Shown here piece by piece: positions 20,677 to 32,216 of a DNA stretch of 64,000 nt. A program made the translations under genes and the position numbers. Each line of letters starts with the position of its first letter. Position 1 is the stretch's first letter. A model generated the notes under the pieces. It ran no database searches, was not told the origin of the DNA, and worked only from the letters and a program-made list of their open reading frames with translations. This DNA is from Clarkia xantiana subsp. parviflora (lineage: Eukaryota; Streptophyta; Magnoliopsida; Myrtales; Onagraceae), in assembly GCA_036873135.1 (NCBI GenBank), contig JAPTYO010000011.1:11499747-11563746 (forward strand), written 5' to 3'.

Positions 20677-21300
20677 GAAATGCCTATGATTCGTGTCTAG
20701 AATGCTGCATGATTGAATATAAGAATTAATTGAAATCACCCCCTAATGTTTAAAATTATTTTAAAATCGGAAACCAGTCGCTAAATGTGTATGATGGATG
20801 TGAATGTTACATGTTTGACACGTATGCTAGAATGTTGAGGATGTAGCTGCATTTGATAATTTACTTGGAAGTAGAATTATATATGCAAGCATGAGTTCCT
20901 CGGAACATTAGACGCATGACGCGTAAGCATGAGTGTGGTTTGTGTGATGAATGTTACTAGCGTATGATAATTTACATGGATGGTAGAATTATATATGCAT
21001 GAGTAAATTCATCGGAATATTTTTCCAAAATAATAAGGGCCTTGGGAAAGCCAAGATCGGGTATGCTTGTTTTAAAAATCCCCGTTCCGGTAATTTGCGA
21101 TTAAAACCGTTTGAAAATACTGATCTATTGGATAGAAGACGACGATAATGTGAACTCTTTCACAACCATCATCCATTGGTTACTGGTGGTCAGTTGGTTA
21201 AGATGACTGAGGAATCGTTACTTGTCGCATTCTATCTTAATAGATATATGATGTATGCAATTCTTTCTCAAAATGTTATTGTCGCCCTGATTTTTGCATA
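20677..21300 (+). other. Copia C leader, second part
   Basis: Continues the leader interrupted at 10664 and matches copia D 58989-59610 closely, including the GGGCCTTGGGAAAGCC hairpin motif (21038) and CAATTCTTTCTCAAAATG just before the gag region. Confidence 0.85.
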
Positions 21301-24050
21301 ATCATCGATGTGTTAGTATGAATTGGTTGAATTAGTGCGATTCGATATTCCTAGCAATCTTGATGGTATGAATCATGATGAATAAAAGGAGTACGTGTTG
21401 AACTCTCTACTACGATTTCGAAAAGTGAAGAGGACAACTACGAATGAATATAGTAGGCTGTATGATTTTAACAATGAGAGACGAATGTAATAATTTGTTT
21501 CACCAGCATGGGAGTAGGTTCTTTCATGATCTGAACGCATATGAGGTGATACATTCAACCTTGGTAAAAGGGGGTTTAAGAAGACTTCAATTGCAACCAG
21601 GCAATGTTGCAGCTTAGTATCCCTTTGCATCTGCCTCGGTGGAAGCAAGGATGCAAAAGCTAAACGTTTCGGTTGAACGTGATGGTCTTCTCTCTTTCCA
21701 TGGACGCTGGTGTAAAAGCCGCTCGAGACCTTCGCAATGAAAGGTCAACATAGAAAATATGTATAAGGTTGTCTGCTGTTGACAGGAATCAATGACTTTG
21801 AGCCTAATCAAGTACAGTAACCACAGCAGTAAAAAAGGAAACCTTCTCTGCTCACCATACTAGGTTCGAAAGAAGTCAACCATGATCCGCATTTCATAGA
21901 GAGAACTGGACCATAAAGGTCTTATACGATAATCCGGGGGTTAAACCATGTTGATAAAGTGCGTCTCAAGTACGCCTCGTAGGTCATGTGTATGAAGCGG
22001 TAAAATGCTTTAAATAGACACAGATCATTTGACGTGATTCACTTGTGAATTTACTAATATGTGATGTTCAACATGGCTTAAAGTTCTCGACTATCTATGC
22101 GACAATTATGGATCACATACGCGAACTTTAGATCAAGAAACCTACCATTATAATTTATCGTTCGTTTGAGTTAATAAAATGTTGGTTATTTCGAGGTTCG
22201 GATTTACTGAATAAAGTAGTTTTCGTTCGATTTGAAATGTGATCTACTTGTCAAAATTAATCGACCCGATTAAACAGGATCGATCCGAAACGAAATTTCG
22301 GCCAGGTAAAAGTGGTCGAATAAAACGAATCTATTCACGTACTCCGTCATCTCAGTCGGGACAACTGAACTGAACATACACATCGATTACGTAGCTAGAT
22401 TGAAAGATTTAGTATTTCTTAATTGTTAGTACTCTATTGAATGAAATTATCAGTAATGATGATTATGTGCGAAACCGATTGGATTAAATTAAATTAAATT
22501 CAGAAATGAAACGATTTAACCAAGGGTCAAAACTTCGGTAAATAGCGCTACGCGCGTGTGGACCTTGAAAGACGAAACATATCGTTTCAGTAGATGAGTT
22601 TAATAATGAAGTGTTTGAATGATTAGGTGCTGAATTTCGTTTGCATTCCCTTGGAAACAACTTATTGATAACATTTACATTGGTATGAAGTAGGCTTCGA
22701 AGCTACCACGACCTTGTAAAAGTATCAGCTGAGACATATGGTGAAAACCCAAGATGCTCAGTTCAGAGATGGGATAAAATCTCTGAGATAAGTTTGCAAA
22801 CGAAGAAGGATGAAGTCGGTTAAACGATTCTCCTTCCGTATGCCTTGAACGATAAGTCAGTCTAGGCATTCAAATCAACTTACACACTTCAGGAAGCACA
22901 TTTTATAAACATAATGTTGGAGTCACTCTATCAGACGTTCCCTATGATATGATGAAAAGTGATTCACATTTATGTAACACTGTGTTCCAATGAAATCGGT
23001 AATACACACCAACATAAGAGCTAAAAGATGATGATGAGTTAAATCATGTCATCACGCGACATTAAATTGCGCATTAAGCACGTATTTAGGAGAAGAGTAC
23101 GTAATCTACTCTTAGAAAATACTTGTTTAAAGCTTCAGAATATGGGGTCGTGGTCGAACATGAGCTATTACATCACTAGAGGGCGAATATTCCAAATGCA
23201 TGGACAGTTTAAATCTATCAAGTCATGATCAAATCGGAGCAGGATATCACTGACAATCAGATCCCACTTAATTCGAGTGGGAGAGAGATTTGAACCGGCA
23301 ACTCAAGTGAATGACATGGTAAATGATATTGGAAACAATTTCATAGTAAATCCAGCGGGAGGAATAAACCTTACCACATGAGATCACTGTTGCCGCAGAG
23401 ACGAATCAAGTCGAACCATCATATTGCTGAACCAGATACCCACTGTTTCCAGTGGGAGTGATCCGACCAAACTTGGTTCCAGATCCTAGTGATCAAGGAA
23501 TTTATCTCGGAAGTGAAACCCCGAGACCGAGAGGTTGTCAAAGGAAAGTTGATGGTCAAGGTTCAAGCGCTCCTCTTGTTCCCAAAGGAAACGATGCTCC
23601 GATATGAAGAATTGTTCCGAGTGGGAGAATTATTCCCAATATAAGTAATGCTACGATAAGAAGCATTATTCACAGTGGGAGAAATGATCAGAATCTAAAT
23701 GGGATTAACCAAGCCTAGACGAAAGTCAAAGGCATCAAACTTCTCCAAGAAGTATCCCATCGAGTAAGGTGAAAACCTCTATCTAACAACTGTTGGCAAG
23801 CAATTGGAAAGACCTCAAGTGGATAAATGGAAGAAATTATTAAAAGAGAGAGATCACCTAAATGAAAGTAATTATAGTCTATAGTTGATTTACCTGCTAA
23901 CCACAGGGACACAAGGATACGGTGAGTCCTGAAAGAAGGCTCACCACTGATGGAAAAGGTCGGGAGGTGCTAAACCCAACTTGACGCGAAAGGATATAGC
24001 CATTTCACGGAGTTGACTTTGACAAAAAAAAAAAAAAAAACTCACTGACT
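21301..24050 (+). pseudogene. gag-pol: Copia C gag-protease-integrase region, heavily decayed
   Basis: By position this should hold Gag, protease and integrase, and its length is near that in copia D (59611-62600). No Gag, DSGATDH protease or TDRGGEY integrase motif can be read between 21300 and 23200. From about 23230 the integrase-RT linker becomes recognisable (GAGTGGGAGAG, CCAGCGGGAGGAATAAACC, compare 61840-61925). An A17 run lies at 24024-24040 just before RT. It is non-functional. Confidence 0.6.
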
Positions 24051-24054
24051 GTGC

Positions 24055-25345
24055 GTGAAACCACGGTTAGGGCCAGTCATGGTCCTGGTCGCAAGTCTCG
24101 ATCTCGAGCTGCACCAAATGGATGTTAAGACCGCATTCCTCCACGGAAACCTGGAGGAAAAGATCTACATGGAGCAACCAGAGGGTTTCCTTACTCCTGG
24201 TAACGAACGTAAAGTTTGTAAATTCCAAGGGTCCATCTACGGTCTTAAACAGTCGTCTCGGCAACGGTACAGCAGATTCCACGAGGAAATCTTAGGAAAC
24301 GAATTCGTGAATCTTCACGAGGATCCGTGCGTGTATTATAAGACCTCCAGGTCTAAGTATGTCATATTAACCTTATACGTGGACGACATACTCATTGCCG
24401 CAAACAATGTGAGTTTTATGAACAATTCAAAGTCATGGTTGGCATCTGTATATGAGATGAAAGACATGGGAGAGGCACATACATCATGGGTATTAAAATT
24501 TCTAGAGATCGGTCTACCCGGAAATTGTGTCTGTCTCAAGAAGCTTATATCAACAAACTGTTTAAAAGAATCAGATTAAAGGATGTCAAACCCGTGGATA
24601 CGCCGGTGGTGTCTGGGTGCACACTGTCAAAACGTGACAGCCCCAAGAACCTGGTAGAGCGTGAACAGATAAAGGGTGCGGAGTATTTAAGCATGGTCGG
24701 TACTTTGATGTACGCCATGCAATGCACCCGTCCAGATATCTGTTACGCTGTGGGCCTAGTACGTTTCCAATCAGATCCTGGCTATCAACATTTAAAGGCT
24801 GTAAAACGAATTATTCGTTATTTGAAAGGTACTGCCGACTAAGCACTGTGCTGTGAGGGCGGGAAGTTAGAATTGACCGGTTACAGTGACTCCGACCATG
24901 GTGGCGATCCAGATGATCGTAAGTCCACCACAGGATGAGTGTTTCACCTTGCTAATGCCGCCATTTCATGGATGAGAAAGAAGCAAACCTGTTCGCGCTG
25001 TCCACGATGGAATCAGAATTCGTAGCTCTCTCCAAGAACGCACAGGAAGTGCTCTGGCTGAAAAGGCTTCTTACTGCGCTGCTTTATGGTGACGTCGGGA
25101 GTAAACCTGTGAAGGTGTTCTCTGACAGTCAGGCAGCCATTGCGGCAGTAAAGAATCTGAAGTACCATAGTAGAACTAAACACATTGATGTGAAATATTT
25201 TTATGTTAAATCTATGGTAGAAGACAATATAATCACTATGGAATACTTGTCCACTCATAACATGATTGCGGACCCATTAACTAAACCACTACGCAGGGAG
25301 ATATTCGAAAACCATGTAAAACTGCTTGGATTGCGTAGGGTTTAG
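24055..25345 (+). pseudogene. pol: Copia C reverse transcriptase and RNase H
   Basis: RT motifs are clear: LELHQMDVKTAFLHGNLEE, the catalytic YVDDILIAAN (24376-24408), then LSMVGTLMYAMQCTRPDICY. RNase H follows: ALSTMESEFVALSKNAQ, DSQAAIAAVKN, ending GLRRV-stop at 25345. One-base losses after GEAHT (about 24478) and other shifts split it into three frames (24055-24579, 24486-24842, 24968-25345), and TAA at 24841 interrupts the RNase H start. It is closest to copia D. It is much better preserved than the integrase region upstream. Confidence 0.9.
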
Positions 25346-25980
25346 AAGTGGCGTGTATCTGTGATAACATTTTGATATTATAATGTTACATTTTGTAAGT
25401 GAAATAATTGCAACTGAGTTTATGATCAATCGACGTCATAATGTTTTGATTACATCAAATTTTTTGTCTATAAACTAAGTCATAGGAGGACGCAATCCTC
25501 AGCCAAAACTATGTCGAATGTGGACCTTACCTCGTCACACATGTACGTTCGTCTTGCGGTGGATGGAGGCCTCTACCAAGCAAGGCTGGCTAAGAATCAG
25601 GGGGATAAACCTGATTACGCAGAACGATCATCTAGTGACGAAGTAACTCGACATGATCTTCGCTTTGCAGATCGCCGTGATGAACTTTGTTCGTCATTAA
25701 TCAACAGTTTCGACCAAATGAAAATATGTGATAACATGATTTGACATGTCCCATTCTTTTTACTTAAACGTTCAGGTATGCTATCGATGCGTGCTTCATA
25801 ATACGCGTGCAACGTCCGACCACGGGGTCACAACACAGTTGTGCTAGGAAAGAATCCTCGTGATTCTGGCGGGCGAAAACTTCTACACCTCAAGCGTGTG
25901 ATTGATCCCGGGAGCCTTATGAAGAGGCACCCAAAGTATCCTCACGGACTCAGAACTCATATCTAAGGTCAGGCTCAATG
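25346..25980 (+). other. Copia C 3' UTR, first part
   Basis: Non-coding tail with the family landmarks (GACGTCATAATG, CTATAAACTAAGTC, AAGGATTGGCTAAGAATCAGGGG type). Interrupted by T3 at 25981-25985 and resumed at 34752. Confidence 0.85.
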
Positions 25981-25985
25981 GTCGC
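25981..25985 (+). repeat. Left TSD of T3
   Basis: GTCGC; the right copy at 34747-34751 reads GTCAC. One substitution separates them. Confidence 0.75.
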
Positions 25986-26768
25986 TGTTGCGTTCTGGAT
26001 GAACTGGGTCGTGGGGACGCGTCTGTTCGTATGGTTGAGCGGGTCTTCGGGCTGTAATCCTTCGTCTGAAAGAGGTTTGTGCCACTGACGAGTGTTCGGT
26101 TGAGTCTCGGAAAGTCTGTGTCCCAAAAAGGCGGTTGTGTCTCGGGAGGCGTCTGAGTCTCAAAAGGCGGTGGACTGTGCACCAGTTCGGATGTCTGGGG
26201 CGTCGATTCCTGCACAAAGGACCGATGCTAGCACGGAGAGGGGGGTGGTGCTAGCGGAGCCCTCTCCGATGCATAAGTCACTATAGGGCTAAAAGAGTAA
26301 TTCTAGAGAGAGAAAATATTTCTAGAGAGAAGTCAGAGCTCAAAATACCAAAGTTGGGCAAATGAGAGGATGTGTGAAAATGGGTGGCCAAGGCCTCCTA
26401 TTTATAGGCTTCCTTGGGACCGGACCCGGTTTTAAAGCGGTTTGATGACGGTTCAAAAGCAAGCGGTAACCGTCATTCATATTGGTAATGCGCGAACTTG
26501 ACTTCTCTACACGTAACGGTAATCGCGGAAACGATAATCGCACGATACCCGCAATGCAATCCGGACCTCGTCGAATTTGGGCAATTCAGCGAGGTCCGGA
26601 TTGCAAGCAACCAGGACGTCCGGGTTGCAAATGCAATCCGGACGCGCGTAACGCGCTTCCGGACCGTTTTGACCCTTTGGGAGACGTTTTTCAAGTCGAG
26701 ATGTAATTTTGACGTGTTTACGAGGCCCGAAATATAAATACGAACTCGAATTGGGCACATACCCATCA
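25986..26768 (-). repeat. T3 3' LTR (783 bp)
   Basis: TGTTGCGTTC to CCCATCA. It carries a 15-bp inverted repeat (GCAATCCGGACCTCG and its complement, 26556-26604) and the GGAGAGGG/CCCTCTCC leader hairpin. Compared with the 5' LTR it has about 10 extra bases near 26010 and lacks a short GGTCCGG segment. Confidence 0.9.
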
Positions 26769-26786
26769 CTTGCCCCCGAGTCAAGT
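26769..26786 (-). other. T3 polypurine tract
   Basis: The minus strand reads CTTGACTCGGGGGCAAG directly before the LTR. Confidence 0.65.
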
Positions 26787-27450
26787 AACGGTTAAAAACC
26801 TTTCTTGACTCTATTTTAAGTTAGGATACGTGTCCAATTTGAGCTTGACGCTAACCTTACGGTTTTGATTTTTGGTTGGACGTAGGAGTCTTGATTTCGT
26901 CCGTCCTTTGATTTTCCGACCGAGTGACTTTATTTCCTGTCATTACGGTTAGTGCAATAGGGAATGCGCATACGTAGCATGCAAGTATGGTTACCGTTAA
27001 GGATATAAGCAATTAGTAATACATCATGCGAACATGTTTTTATCAACATGCACGCACAAGTAACAGTCATGGCAAGATCGTAATTACGCGATGCAAGAAA
27101 TATAATCCGTATACTTCTCAAACGACTTAACGATTATTAAATCATGAATCATGCGATATGTAAACATGCATGTAAAATGACGGATTCAATACGTGTAACA
27201 CCAAAACAATCATGTATGTAGAGATAAATACTTAGAAGAGGGCGGAGGATACCGTAAGTACTTGTAGGTGCATTACTCCTTTGATCCTTATATCAAGGAG
27301 TCTCTTGGAAGTAGTCGTTTGTTGCTTTGATGCCTTTAGAGAAATATTTCCTTAAGTGTTGTCGTATTTGCTCTTCGCGGTTCGTCATATTAGTCGCATC
27401 GCTTGCATGATAGCTTCTTGAGATGTTGGTCCTTTTTACTGTACATACCA
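26787..27450. other. T3 3' UTR, no gene seen
   Basis: Non-coding sequence between the PPT and the tandem arrays; no antisense ORF comparable to T4 can be read. Confidence 0.5.
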
Positions 27451-27639
27451 ACTTTGCTATGCGCGTTGACTTTGGCTATGCGCGTTGACCTTTGCTACGC
27501 GCGTTGACTTTGGCTATGCGCGTTGACTTTTGCTACGTGCGTTGACTTTTACTATGCGCGTTGACATTTGCTATGCGCGTTGACTTTTGCTATGCGCGTT
27601 GACTTTTGCTATGCGCGTTGACTTTGCTACGCGCGTTGG
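27451..27639. repeat. About 20-bp tandem repeat in T3
   Basis: Nine to ten units of GACTTTTGCTATGCGCGTT, varying TATGCGCG/TACGCGCG. Every unit carries a GCGC core. Confidence 0.92.
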
Positions 27640-27825
27640 CGCTAATGGTTGAGCATCAGGTATAGACTGTTGGTCATTGCCTGCAAGTATGCTAAAACAC
27701 TTAGGAAATATTTAAGCGATATCTAATACTTGTTACCATAGATGTCGTCGTATGAGCTTTGTCGATGAGCGTCGTATACGTAGGTGTGATTAGGAGACAT
27801 AGCTACTTGTTGTATGTAATCCATC

Positions 27826-28463
27826 TTTGTCGACATGTACGTACGTACATGGAAACACTTAGAAAATATTTTCTCCTTGTCGACATGCATCCTTGTCGAC
27901 ATGTATGTACGTAAATGGAAACACTTAGAAAATATTTTCTCCTTGTCGACATGTATGTACGTACATGGAAACACTTAGAAAATATTTTTCTTCTTGTCGA
28001 CATGCATCCTTGTCGACATGTATGTACGTACATGGAAACACTTAGAAAATATTTCTCCTTGTCGACATGCATCCTTGTCGACATGTATGTACGTACATGG
28101 AAACACTTAGAAAATATTTTCTCCTTGTCGACATGCATCCTTGTCGACATGTATGTACGTACATGGAAATACTTAGAAAATATTTTTCTCCTTGTCGACA
28201 TGTATGTACGTACATGGAAACACTTAGAAAATATTTTTCTCCTTGTCGACATGCATCCTTGTCGACATGTATGTACGTACATGGAAACACTTAGAAAATA
28301 TTTTTCTCCTTGTCGACATGCATCCTTGTCGACATGTATGTACGTACATGGAAACATTAGAAAATATTTCTCCTTGTCGACATGTATGTACGTACATGGA
28401 AACACTTAGAAAATATTTTTCTCCTTGTCGACATGCATCCTTGTCGACATGTATGTACGTACA
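27826..28463. repeat. Satellite-like 50/66-bp tandem array in T3
   Basis: About eleven units of GTCGACATGTATGTACGTAC + ATGGAAACACTTAGAAAATATTTTTCTCCTT (split here only for length). Two unit lengths alternate, differing by an inserted CGACATGCATCCTTGT-type 16-mer. Each unit contains nested palindromes (GTCGAC, GTACGTAC, ACATGTATGTACGTACAT nearly so). The long frames on both strands (up to 200 codons) are repeat artefacts. Confidence 0.95.
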
Positions 28464-30066
28464 CTGTGTGTGCGTATTTGCCTCCGCACTTAGTATATTT
28501 TCACCATCTCTGGCTGTGTATGTTGTATCCGTATGCTGGATGCGAACACAGGTTATATGCCAACTCCTGATAATATGTTGACACGTGGTTGTATGCTGAC
28601 AGCTTGCAATATGCTAACTGTCATCCTGAGCCAAGTACTTAGAAAATATTCCACCATTGTAATCTTGTATGCTACGAGTATGAGCTCGGTGTTGTCATGC
28701 AAGGTTAATGTGTTGAAGAGGTTGCCCCCCTTGCGTGATGCTTGTTACTTGTTGCACGAAGACTAACAAGTCTTGTACGTACATGGTTGTTTCACATGTA
28801 GCGTCTGTTGCATAAATGCTTGCATTAGTGTTGGTGCGTGTTTACGCACTGACTGGATTGTTGGTAGCATCTTCCAGGATATCAGATCTTGCTGTCCTCT
28901 TGTCAGAATTAATCTTCCCACGGCTGTTACCATGAGTAAGTCCATTATCTCCATCTTGATGAGAGAAAGCTTGTCTTTGCAGGTAGCTGATGTGTCCGGA
29001 AATCCATTTGTTGGGAGGAATGTCCATACAAGTGCCCCCGCTACTCTGGAGTCTTTGGGCACGGTCGCGGTAAAAGGCTTGTGAGTAAGACGTCTCATTG
29101 TATCCTCTTTGAACTTGTTAATTTTCCAAGTTATCGCTGGCTGCAGCTTCTGTTTTTAGCATAATCTTCGAAAGATCCGACGCCGGGGCGCGTTCCTCGA
29201 GCGATTCTTAGTTCTTTATGCCGAGCATGACCGTGCTAATTCCTTCTTGTGATAAAGGAAATAGAGTTGAGGGTTGTGCAGTGGTGTCTTCTGCCCCCCG
29301 GTCGAGGGACCGGCCCAAGGAGGAGCGTTACTCCTACTGAGGTAAGTATTTGTTGATTGCTGATTGTCGCCCTTATGTTGAAGAGCTATGTTGTGCTGAA
29401 TGTTGAAACAATCATTCTTGTCGTGTCTTTTGTGTGGATAACGACATTGCATTTGATGTTGACATTATGAACTCTTTGCCCTAAGTCCTTAGAGATGATT
29501 TCAACTCTTGGTTGCTGTCGGGCTGTCTGCTTCCAGCATGTTGAACCCTATGTGAATGGGTTGATGTTGATAATTCTTTGCTCATGCCTTTGCTTGCATG
29601 ATATTTCGTCACCTGGACCTGTTTTTAATAACAATCATGTGATAACTTGTTAGTAATATTTCATACCTTGAGTTATCTATGCCATCCATATGCTTTGGAC
29701 TTGGAAGATAGGGTAGATATCCTTAGATGAACATGATGTCTGTAGTTGCGACTGTATGTCGCTCATTGTTGAGTGTTATGATCGCCCCTCTTGGTTAGAT
29801 TCCAAGGCATGGCAAGATGGATAAAGCATAGGATGTTGCGACTTGCGCATTGTAGGTTTTTTGTTTGATGTGGATGACTAGTAATCATAGATGTAGTCTC
29901 CGCAGGCGTGACCATTAGCCACTTTTTGATTGATAAGTTGAGGTGCTCTCCTGATTGCTTGCATGATGCATTATGCATATTGCCCTTCTTTCCTGAATAG
30001 CCAGCCGCTATATGTGTTGCAACCTGCCAAGTATTTTTGTGTATAGCAATATTTCTCAACAAGTAG
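28464..30066. other. T3 internal spacer with a weak Gag-like trace
   Basis: Mostly unassigned. On the minus strand at about 29450-29390 the frame reads CRYPHKRHDKNDC followed by FNIQHNIALQHKG, faintly like the C-H-H-C nucleocapsid module of the Gag ORFs but with altered spacing. It may be an eroded extra module. Nothing else in this stretch is supported. Confidence 0.3.
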
Positions 30067-30418
30067 GTATTTGAAAGGTGTTATCTTGGCTAAGCAAGAT
30101 ACTAGTTTATACCGTCTCTTAGTTCCACTCTAAGGCGACGTTGTACAAGACTCGACTTGTAAATTTTATGAGTTTCAAACAGGGTGCGCACCTGCCAGCG
30201 TGTATCAACCCGCGTTGGGGAAGCATACGTAGAAGCATTTTAGTATTTGAAAGGTGTTATCTTGGCTAAGCAAGATACTAGTTTATACCGTCTCTTAGTT
30301 CCACTCTAAGGCGACGTTGTACAAGACTCGACTTGTAAATTTTATGAGTTTTAAACAGGGTGCACACCTGCCAGCGTGTATCAACCCGCGTTGGGGAAGC
30401 ATACGTAAAAACATTTTA
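30067..30418. repeat. 176-bp tandem duplication in T3
   Basis: Two nearly identical copies (30067-30242, 30243-30418) starting GTATTTGAAAGGTGTTATC. Each contains GCGACGTTGTACAAG-ACTCGA-CTTG, a CAAG...CTTG inverted repeat. Confidence 0.95.
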
Positions 30419-30548
30419 TTTTTTGAAGAAGTATTTTGTGAACCCTAAAAAGCTTGTTGATAAAATATTTGAAAAAATATTTTGGCATTGAATGTGATAT
30501 ACCCAAAAAACCGTGTTGATAAATTTTTTGGAAAGGTGTTTGATACAT

Positions 30549-30608
30549 AAAATATTTGATAAAATATTTGACAAAATATTTGGTAAAATATTTGAAAAAA
30601 TATTTGTG
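30549..30608. repeat. 13-bp AT-rich tandem repeat
   Basis: Four to five units of AAAATATTTGATA/ACA/GTA/AAA. Confidence 0.85.
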
Positions 30609-31068
30609 ATACATGATTCCTGCGTCCAGGGACCATGTAACACTTTTTTGAAAATATGAATTGTGCTGCATGCTTTCTGCGTCCAGGAACCATGCAACAC
30701 GGTTTGAAAATCCGTAGTACGGAATTGTCATCTAACCAGAGGACTTTTGCCGTATAAAGCGAACCCTAAACAGGAATTCTTAATATGGGATTGTCGTCTA
30801 TCAAGAGGACATTCGCCATAAAGACTGAACCCTTTAAACATGAATTCACACTTGTTATAGTGTAGGGGCGTTGTCTAACCAGAGAACTTCTGCCACTTAT
30901 GGGGTGATCAGTCCCGTATGCCCATCCTGTTCTGAATCCAGGGAATGGCTATGAACATGAGGATTTGCCTCTAACCAGAGATGTCACAGCATGTCATTTT
31001 TTAGAAGTTAACATGGGGTTTGTCTTTAAAAAAGAGGATACCTCAACATGCTATTTTTTATAGTAGGC

Positions 31069-31265
31069 CTTGGTGTTAATCCAAGATATTGCTTGCAGTT
31101 GACGCCTTTTGAATAGTCGTCATTTTGATAGATGATCTTGGTGTTAATCCAAGATATTGCTTGTAGTTGACGCCTTTAGAATAGTCGTCATTTTGATAGT
31201 AGATCTTGGTGTTATTCCAAGGTGTTGCTTGTAGATGACGTCTCTGAATAGTCGTCGTTTTGATA
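31069..31265. repeat. 68-bp tandem repeat with CTTGG...CCAAG hairpins
   Basis: Three units beginning CTTGGTGTTAATCCAAG, continuing GTTGACGCCTTT and ATAGTCGTCATTTTGATA. Each start can form a 5-bp stem. A related single hairpin (ACTTGG-CGTTATT-CCAAGGT region) lies at 31961-31980. Confidence 0.9.
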
Positions 31266-32216
31266 AATAATCCGCAGGTTGTCGTTGCGGCATATAAGTT
31301 GATTGTGCACATAGCTTGATGGCTTTGTGTTGCCGGCATCTTCTTGAGATAGACGCCTATGTTATGAATGAAGAAATAAACTCCCAGTTGGTGTAGATGA
31401 TAGATATGTTGGTGTTGTATACCATAAATCCCTCCTTGGACACAATGCTTAGTTTGTATTGTTGAAGTAGATTTTGTGCATAGGTTACTACTTGGCGTAA
31501 TTCCTGTGTAGTAATCGCAGTGTAGCATGTACCTACGAGCAGAGTTACTTTTGTCAGATAATCGTAATTTTTATAAGTTTGCAAAAGTATGAAGTCATGA
31601 TTTTTTTTATTATTTTAGTTATGCATATAATAATTAAAGTAAAGGAATCTGATACAAGGATTCCTTGTTTGTGTAGGAAACTTCCCTGAGTGCGGATACG
31701 ATAGGTGTAGATCATGATAGGCATGTATATATGTTAGGTAGAATTGCCGAGCATTTGTCAGCTTGGTGCCCCCCAAGTCGCTTGGCAGTTGTATCGCTGT
31801 TTCCTTATTGTTTATATTGTTTCTTATTCTAATAGAGCATGATCTGTCCTTTTGTAATGCCTCCGCCTTGTTTATTATTGCAACACGATTTTTAGTCTTG
31901 CGTGTATAAAATGCTTGGAACTTTGTGTTGTTGACGCGAGTAATATCTGCGTAGTTGTTACTTGGCGTTATTCCAAGGTAATATGCGTCATAATAATGTA
32001 CCTACGAAAGTAGATTTAACCTTTATTAGATATTTAGAGTTCGCACAACGGATTACAAGAAATCGTCTACTGATCACTTCTTTTGAAAATTACTGAGGCT
32101 AATAAGCATGAGTTGTACTTAATCTTTAAAAGATTTAAAATAGATATGCGAAAAAGGAGATAAGGAAGATAAAGGGATTGCTGATGTGTTTGACGTCCTC
32201 ATAGGTGATTTGTTGG
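31266..32216. other. T3 spacer between repeats and Gag ORF
   Basis: No supported gene. Contains GGTGCCCCCCAAGTCGCTTGG (31767-31787), a phrase also present in T2 (15900). Confidence 0.5.

Noticed and set aside
27826..28463. Possible CRISPR-like repeat-spacer pattern
   Set aside because: The 'spacers' are identical or two alternating forms, there are no cas genes, and the setting is a plant retrotransposon.
27803..28581. Long overlapping open frames on both strands (up to 200 codons)
   Set aside because: They are produced by the tandem array; the peptides are simple repeats (CTYIHVDK type) and both strands are equally open.
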